Origin: Margaritifera margaritifera
Taxonomy: Eukaryota; Mollusca; Bivalvia; Unionida; Margaritiferidae
DNA length: 64,000 bases
Assembly (NCBI GenBank): GCA_029931535.1
Contig: JAQPZY010001689.1
Span: 1,391,501-1,455,500 of the forward strand
Reading direction: 5' to 3'
Shown: in pieces, positions 59,429 through 64,000 of the stretch
Numbering within the stretch: position 1 is the first letter of the stretch
Layout of the letters: each line of letters starts with the position of its first letter
Position numbers and translations under genes: made by a program
Notes under the pieces: generated by a model
What the model was told of the DNA's origin: nothing
What the model saw: the letters and a program-made list of their open reading frames with translations, nothing else
Database searches by the model: none

Positions 59429-59433
59429 ATTTT

Positions 59434-60193
59434 TGTTACGACTCTATGGTCTAAGAAAAATGTAACAGAAAGATAGTGAAACCAACAAATCAAGTAAAAA
59501 TCAACAAGCAATTTATTACTAGATAATTAAAATGAAAAATCAAAAAAGTCACTTACAGTAATGTGTTTTGAAATCCTAATAATCCAATAAGAATGATTGT
59601 TCTAATCACAAGTCCTAAATATAGAATATGTCCTTGAATGTTATTATGTGCCAATGGTCTCCAAAGTCCCGATGTACTAGAAATCTTGATGTGCTGAAGT
59701 CAAAATGAAGTATTCCAAAATCTCTGAATAAGTTCACATAAATTCCAAAATTGTCAATTAAAAATCCAAAATCCAAAAGTTTATGAGCACTGTTATAATC
59801 CAATGAATATTTAAAATAATTCCTCTCTTAGAATTTGGAATGAATTTTCACAACTGTAATAGCTCTTTACAAGACTGATGGTAATGTCGAACTGAACAAA
59901 ATGTCCACCAAACATGATATATATAAAGATTGGTCACATGACAGAATGTTCTAGATTGGTCACATGACAGAATGTTCTAGAATGTGTGTCATCTTAATGG
60001 AATTTTAACTGTAAACAAAATTCAACCTTGACCTTCAAATTGAGAAAACATATTGATCAAAACAACCTAATTCAAGGACACTAGTTAAACATGTTTTTCC
60101 TGATAACATTAAGATTTAAGCAAATATTAAAGTGAAGAAACATTTATAATTTCCTAAAATATTTATAATATTATATCAACATCATACATAACA
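59434..60193 (-). repeat. 5' LTR with promoter-like elements
   Basis: The transcribing LTR on the - strand. A TATA-like run lies at about 59918-59926. Directly upstream of it (higher coordinates) a 28-bp direct repeat (about 59926-59981) carries CCAAT, the E-box-like TCACATGAC and heat-shock-type GAA/TTC modules. AATAAA on the - strand (59512-59517) would serve polyadenylation in R/U5. Confidence 0.9.
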
Positions 60194-60197
60194 TCCA

Positions 60198-60625
60198 ATA
60201 AATAATTCCTTTAGAATCATCTACACAGCATGGCATTACATTACAGCATGATTCCAGCTCGGCTATTATCTCAAACGATCTGATGATTCCAAAAAGCTGA
60301 TCATATTAAAAAAAAACAGTTCTTTTCAACTCAAGATCTAAAATGGAATGAAATTAATTCGTATTTCTAGGTCTTTTATACAACTTGCAAATGGCACATT
60401 TCACAACAGGAAACGTGTCATATTATGACCCAGAATGCAATACTAAATGCGTCTATTTCATCAGATACAGTAAACAACTCTGACCTTGAACAAAAGGTCA
60501 GTAAACATATTGTTATTTTGATTTAATAGTACAACTAAACCCACTATTTGACACATCTTTAAAAGTAGAGTCATAGGCCAAAAGTTTAAGCACATTTTAG
60601 ATTCCATATACATAATTCCGTAACA
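60198..60625 (-). mobile_element. Older solo LTR, right part
   Basis: Continues the LTR-like sequence interrupted at 54451 (AATAATTCCT, CTGACCTTGA and GTAAACATATTG-like stretches align with the younger LTR) and ends CCGTAACA. The next four bases TTAT (60626-60629) repeat TTAT at 54066-54069. Joined length is about 810 bp, a plausible solo LTR. Confidence 0.8.
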
Positions 60626-60629
60626 TTAT

Positions 60630-61042
60630 TAATTCTTTATTAAATTTTTAATAGAAAGTATGCTACAACAACAATCAAGTACATTTAAAATAAATATTGT
60701 AAGTGTTATAACAAACAGTGTATATATATCTTACAAAAGTATACATTATTAATAAAAAAAATTATTCATTAAAACAGTTATTGTTGTGAAAAAAGAATAA
60801 ATTAAAATAGCCAAGAAGTAGGAGACGGAGAAATAGATATAGTCAAGTTTATTTATGCCTTTTTGGCCACTCGACTCCACTCAACCGACAGACATACAAA
60901 ATGAGCAGTGGATATAATGAACTTAAAATAGTACAATTGTTTTCATGTTGACAAACCTAGACATAAATAACAAAAATGCAAAAATAAATGTTAGAAACTC
61001 GATTTCCACTTCCGTCATTATATCCAATATTTTAAAAAATGA
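60630..61042. other. Unassigned AT-rich DNA
   Basis: No supported feature. Confidence 0.45.
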
Positions 61043-61195
61043 CTGGACCAGTCAGGGCTTTATTCAATACATTAAAATATACTAGACCAGTCAGACTCGA
61101 GGGCATTATTCAATACGTTAAAATTTACTAGACCAGTCAGACTCGAGGGCATTATTCAAAACATTAAAATTTTACTAGACCAGTCAGATTCAGAA
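61043..61195. repeat. Tandem repeat, about 53-bp unit, 3 copies
   Basis: ACTAGACCAGTCAGACTCGA then GGGCATTATTCAA(T/A)AC; the first and last copies are diverged. Confidence 0.9.
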
Positions 61196-61909
61196 GACAT
61201 TTGGGAAACACAATAAAATGAGTTTTTTTCACAAATCATAAACAATGGTACAAAACTGCATTGAATAGAATTCAACTGTTTTCAGAGAGGTGATAAAAAT
61301 ATTTTGTGAGTTTAACATGAAAGCAACAATGTCAGGATCCAGAGATAATGTCTAATTGTTTACAAGTTAGGATGGAATAAAAATGTGATAAAAGCTAGTT
61401 ATGTCAAAGAATAACATTCAAGAGAGAATACAAGTGGTAATTTGCTGATTTAAAATATTAAAAATTATATATTCCAATATTGCAGAAAGATACAGATTTA
61501 CAGATTACTTTAAATGATGATAGATGGAAATAAGCTGCATCAGCCCTGATAGCTAGATGGTTAAAACAGGGCAATATGTGGAAGGAATACATTATGTATT
61601 TGATTTTGGCAGATGCACAAATTTGTATTAAGCTAAATTTACAGTACAACTTGAAAATCCAATTAATATTATTATAAAGTTAATTCATGATGATTCAACA
61701 AAAACAGAGACAGAATTTATGAAGGAAAAAAAAGGTGCATTAAAAACCTTGCATGGTGACGCAGTATATAGTGTAGCTATTTAGAATCAACTATAGGAAT
61801 TGCAAAAATTGCCATAAATCTCAATTCATTGATATATTTGAAAGGGTCGAAAAATATTGCAAATCGTTGATAACGAAAATACTATTTTACTTGTTGGTAA
61901 CGGCTAAAG
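61196..61909. other. Unassigned AT-rich DNA
   Basis: No supported feature. Confidence 0.45.
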
Positions 61910-62464
61910 CAGGTTTTCAAATGGCCCTACTTTTCCCAACTTTCCTGCTTTTCCATACCTTTTCATTGGGCTCTATACTTTTTCCTACTTTTCTGCAAAC
62001 CAGTCCTACTATCCCCTACCTTTTTTAGATTTTGGAGACATTCTCTTATCCATTTAATATGTACTAACCATTATAGAGAGATTCTTTGACCCTCAATGCT
62101 TTCTTTTCAGTAATTTATGCAATTTTAAGGGAATACATGGTGCTCGGACGTTATGAATTTTGTTATGTAGCCTGGTTCGTCTATTTGATGTGGTTTTTGA
62201 GTGGTAGAGACAGCACGTCAAACGTGTCTGAACTGCAGTTTCAAATAAAGGTTTGCTGCTGTGGAACCTGTTTATTCCTGGAAAAAGTTTTCTGGATTCG
62301 AGGAGCAAATATGTGAGTAGATATATGGTTGGTTCAGCTACAAAAGATAAGTCAATCATGTGATTCTGCCCTTCTTTTCCCACTGTGTCTTATGCCATAC
62401 CTCTTTAAAAATAAAATAGCCCTATTTTACCCCCACTTTTCACAAAAGGGTGCTTGAAACCCTG
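61910..62464. mobile_element. Possible hAT-like non-autonomous element
   Basis: Left CAGGTTTTCAAATGGCCC and, on the other strand, right CAGGGTTTCAAGCACCC are similar inverted ends. Flanks CTAAAG and CTAACA agree only partly, so the 8-bp duplication expected of hAT elements is not demonstrated. T/C-rich CCTACTTTTCC phrases recur in the left half. The two overlapping short frames inside show no motif. Confidence 0.4.
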
Positions 62465-62910
62465 CTAACAATAATTTATCAAGCATAAAGTATTATTTGG
62501 TTGTTTTGATTATTAAATGACTGACAAAGACCAGTATTTAAGATATCTAATCTGGAAAGAACGTTTGCTTACACAAATATCAGTTGTGGGAGTAAATTAA
62601 AAGGGACAAAAAGAAAATATAGTCCACTGAATTGAAAAAAAAAATTGGTTGATTATTTGAATAATCTATCAATACATTACATGTATGCAAGCAAGTGAAG
62701 AAAATATTTCCTTACAAAAGATGTTGTCAGCCATGCGGATGACCGGTGACAGGCATTGTTTACATGCAAACATATGAATAAAGACAGGAATGGATACAAA
62801 TACATTTTGAGATTTTTTTAATACTCTTGAGCTGAACAAGTAAGAAGTAAAATGATAGACGGCATACGCGATGCTTTCGATGAATGTTTAAAGAGAGAAA
62901 GCTTGAAATG
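62465..62910. other. Unassigned DNA
   Basis: No supported feature; the last 60 bases may already belong to the integrase relic. Confidence 0.4.
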
Positions 62911-63420
62911 ATAAATGTGGATGTAGGAAAGGAGCTAGATAACAGGGAAGTTTATGATTTGCTGGAAAAGGAAAACATATAATACTTTTTTTAAACTTGG
63001 GCAAAACGCATCTGCATTGGTAAAGTTGAACAGAACCCTAAGAAGAATGTAGAATTATTTCATTCAAAATGAAACCAGAACTTGGGTTGACGTTTTATTA
63101 AAGCTAACTGAGGGGTACAATAACAGTCATAACAAATCAGTGGACATGACTCCAGTTGAAACAAGCAACGAAGTTAAACTCAAAAGCATAGATCAGCCTT
63201 TGTGGATACTTGACAACTGATTTCGAACACCATAATGCACCATAACTGAAACAAAATAAAATAAAGTACGAAACAATTTTGAAAAGTGCTATCTTCCTAA
63301 CTTCATAGAGGAGATATTTCAAATTGGGCAAGTAAATTCAGATTATCCAGTTGTTTACACACTGGAAGATTTTAAGGGAGAGGATAAAAAGGGCATATTT
63401 TACGAACAATATGATAAGAG
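62911..63420 (+). pseudogene. Relic of a Polinton/Maverick-type integrase
   Basis: Fragments in more than one + frame resemble, in the right order, the C-terminal half of the integrase of Polinton/Maverick elements. NVDVGKELDN (62914 on) stands at the second catalytic aspartate. GYNNSHNKSVDMTPVE (63114-63161) stands at the YNN..H.S..M.P motif. YPVVYTLEDFKGE followed by KGIFYEQ (about 63340-63410) stands at the chromodomain-proximal end. Stops and frameshifts separate them, so it is dead. None of the element's other genes (polymerase B, capsid, packaging ATPase) was seen. A Ginger-type source is the alternative. Confidence 0.55.
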
Positions 63421-63835
63421 TGTTAAAACAAAACTGATGAACAGTAAAAGGTATATACTAGTGAAATAGAATGTGTATAATGAAACAAATGAGGAAACAG
63501 CTGAAAACAGTATACCATGCCATTAAAATCAATGATGTACCAAAAATACACACCTTGTCTGGATACGATGTGCCAAAAGGACATCTATTTATCATCGACT
63601 GAGGAAGCACAATACTTAAACGCAGTATCAAAGAGCATGAAAACTGAGTTTATGAATGATATTGCGTTTCTAAAATGTGACGCGTGGAAAACAAAACATT
63701 TAAGTATGAAGGAGTTGAAACATGCACGGCATGCAAATTTGTATTGATTACAGAATCAGAGGGGGAAAAAGTTCATCCAAAAACATAACCAGTTAAACAA
63801 CAAAATGGTACTCATTCAAAACGTAATAAGGTGAC
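63421..63835. other. Unassigned; short open frame of unknown origin
   Basis: A 76-codon frame at 63517-63747 follows the integrase relic in the same direction. A different frame over the same bases also reads protein-like for a short way. No domain was recognised, and it may be more of the decayed element. Confidence 0.3.
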
Positions 63836-64000
63836 TACAATGTAGACAATGCCCTAGCAGGGTAATAAATGGCATTACCACAATGTAGACAATGCCCTAG
63901 CAGGGTAATAAATGGCATTACTACAATGTAGACAATGCCCAAGCAGGGTAATAAATGGCATTACTACAATGTAGACAATGCCCTAGCAGGGTAATAAATG
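63836..64000. repeat. Tandem repeat, 43-bp unit, at least 4 copies, cut by window end
   Basis: TGTAGACAATGCCCTAGCAG begins at 63841, 63884, 63927 and 63970, followed by GGTAATAAATGGCATTAC. Confidence 0.97.

Larger units (their letters stand above)
54452..60193 (-). mobile_element. Gmr1-type LTR retrotransposon, full length
   Basis: Two 760-bp LTRs (54452-55211 and 59434-60193) differ by one noticed substitution, and the element is flanked by the 4-bp duplication TCCA (54448-54451, 60194-60197). It has a primer-binding site, a polypurine tract and one long gag-pol frame. Protein order is Gag zinc knuckle, protease, integrase, reverse transcriptase, RNase H, known from the Gmr1-like branch of Ty3/gypsy elements. 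Total 5742 bp. The near-identity of the LTRs indicates a recent insertion. Confidence 0.95.

Overview
The window is animal nuclear DNA, AT-rich, gene-poor and crowded with repeats. A mollusc, most likely a bivalve, fits best. The reasons are tRNA-derived SINEs ending in the tail ATGGCGTTAAACCC plus a CAAC/CAAA-type repeat, a very high density of minisatellites, and long spliceosomal introns. The species assignment is inference.

One host gene is recognisable: the 3' end of SMG5 (nonsense-mediated decay factor), on the + strand. Six exons (25452-25511, 34078-34234, 37239-37329, 37910-37990, 42646-42800, 46119-46186) join in compatible phases into 612 nt, giving 203 codons plus TGA. They encode the last part of the protein, including its PIN domain. 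A decayed copy of the fifth exon lies just upstream of it (42508-42600). No earlier SMG5 exon was found in 1-25451, so that stretch is either one very long intron or holds exons too short or diverged to see by eye.

Mobile DNA: (i) A complete Tc1/mariner-superfamily pogo-type transposon with a 426-codon DDD transposase lies inside the first visible SMG5 intron (28191-30801). (ii) Two non-autonomous TA-target elements lie at 2195-3319 and 43361-45032. (iii) Two SINE families are present. (iv) One MITE family carries two hairpins per copy (six copies), and one of its hairpins resembles the unit of an 80-bp satellite. (v) A second short MITE family has two copies. (vi) An LTR retrotransposon on the - strand (54452-60193) has integrase encoded before reverse transcriptase, the Gmr1-type order. 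It sits inside an older related solo LTR, and 4-bp target duplications are visible for both insertions. (vii) The relic of a Polinton/Maverick-type integrase lies near the right end.

Layout: 1-25.4 kb is repeats and unassigned DNA. 25.4-46.5 kb is the SMG5 3' end with repeat-filled introns. 46.5-54 kb is dominated by minisatellites, including a 22-bp array that makes a spurious 409-codon open frame. 54-60.6 kb is the nested LTR insertion. 60.6-64 kb is unassigned DNA, a possible hAT-like element, the integrase relic and a minisatellite that runs off the window. Most open frames over 60 codons here are by-products of tandem repeats.
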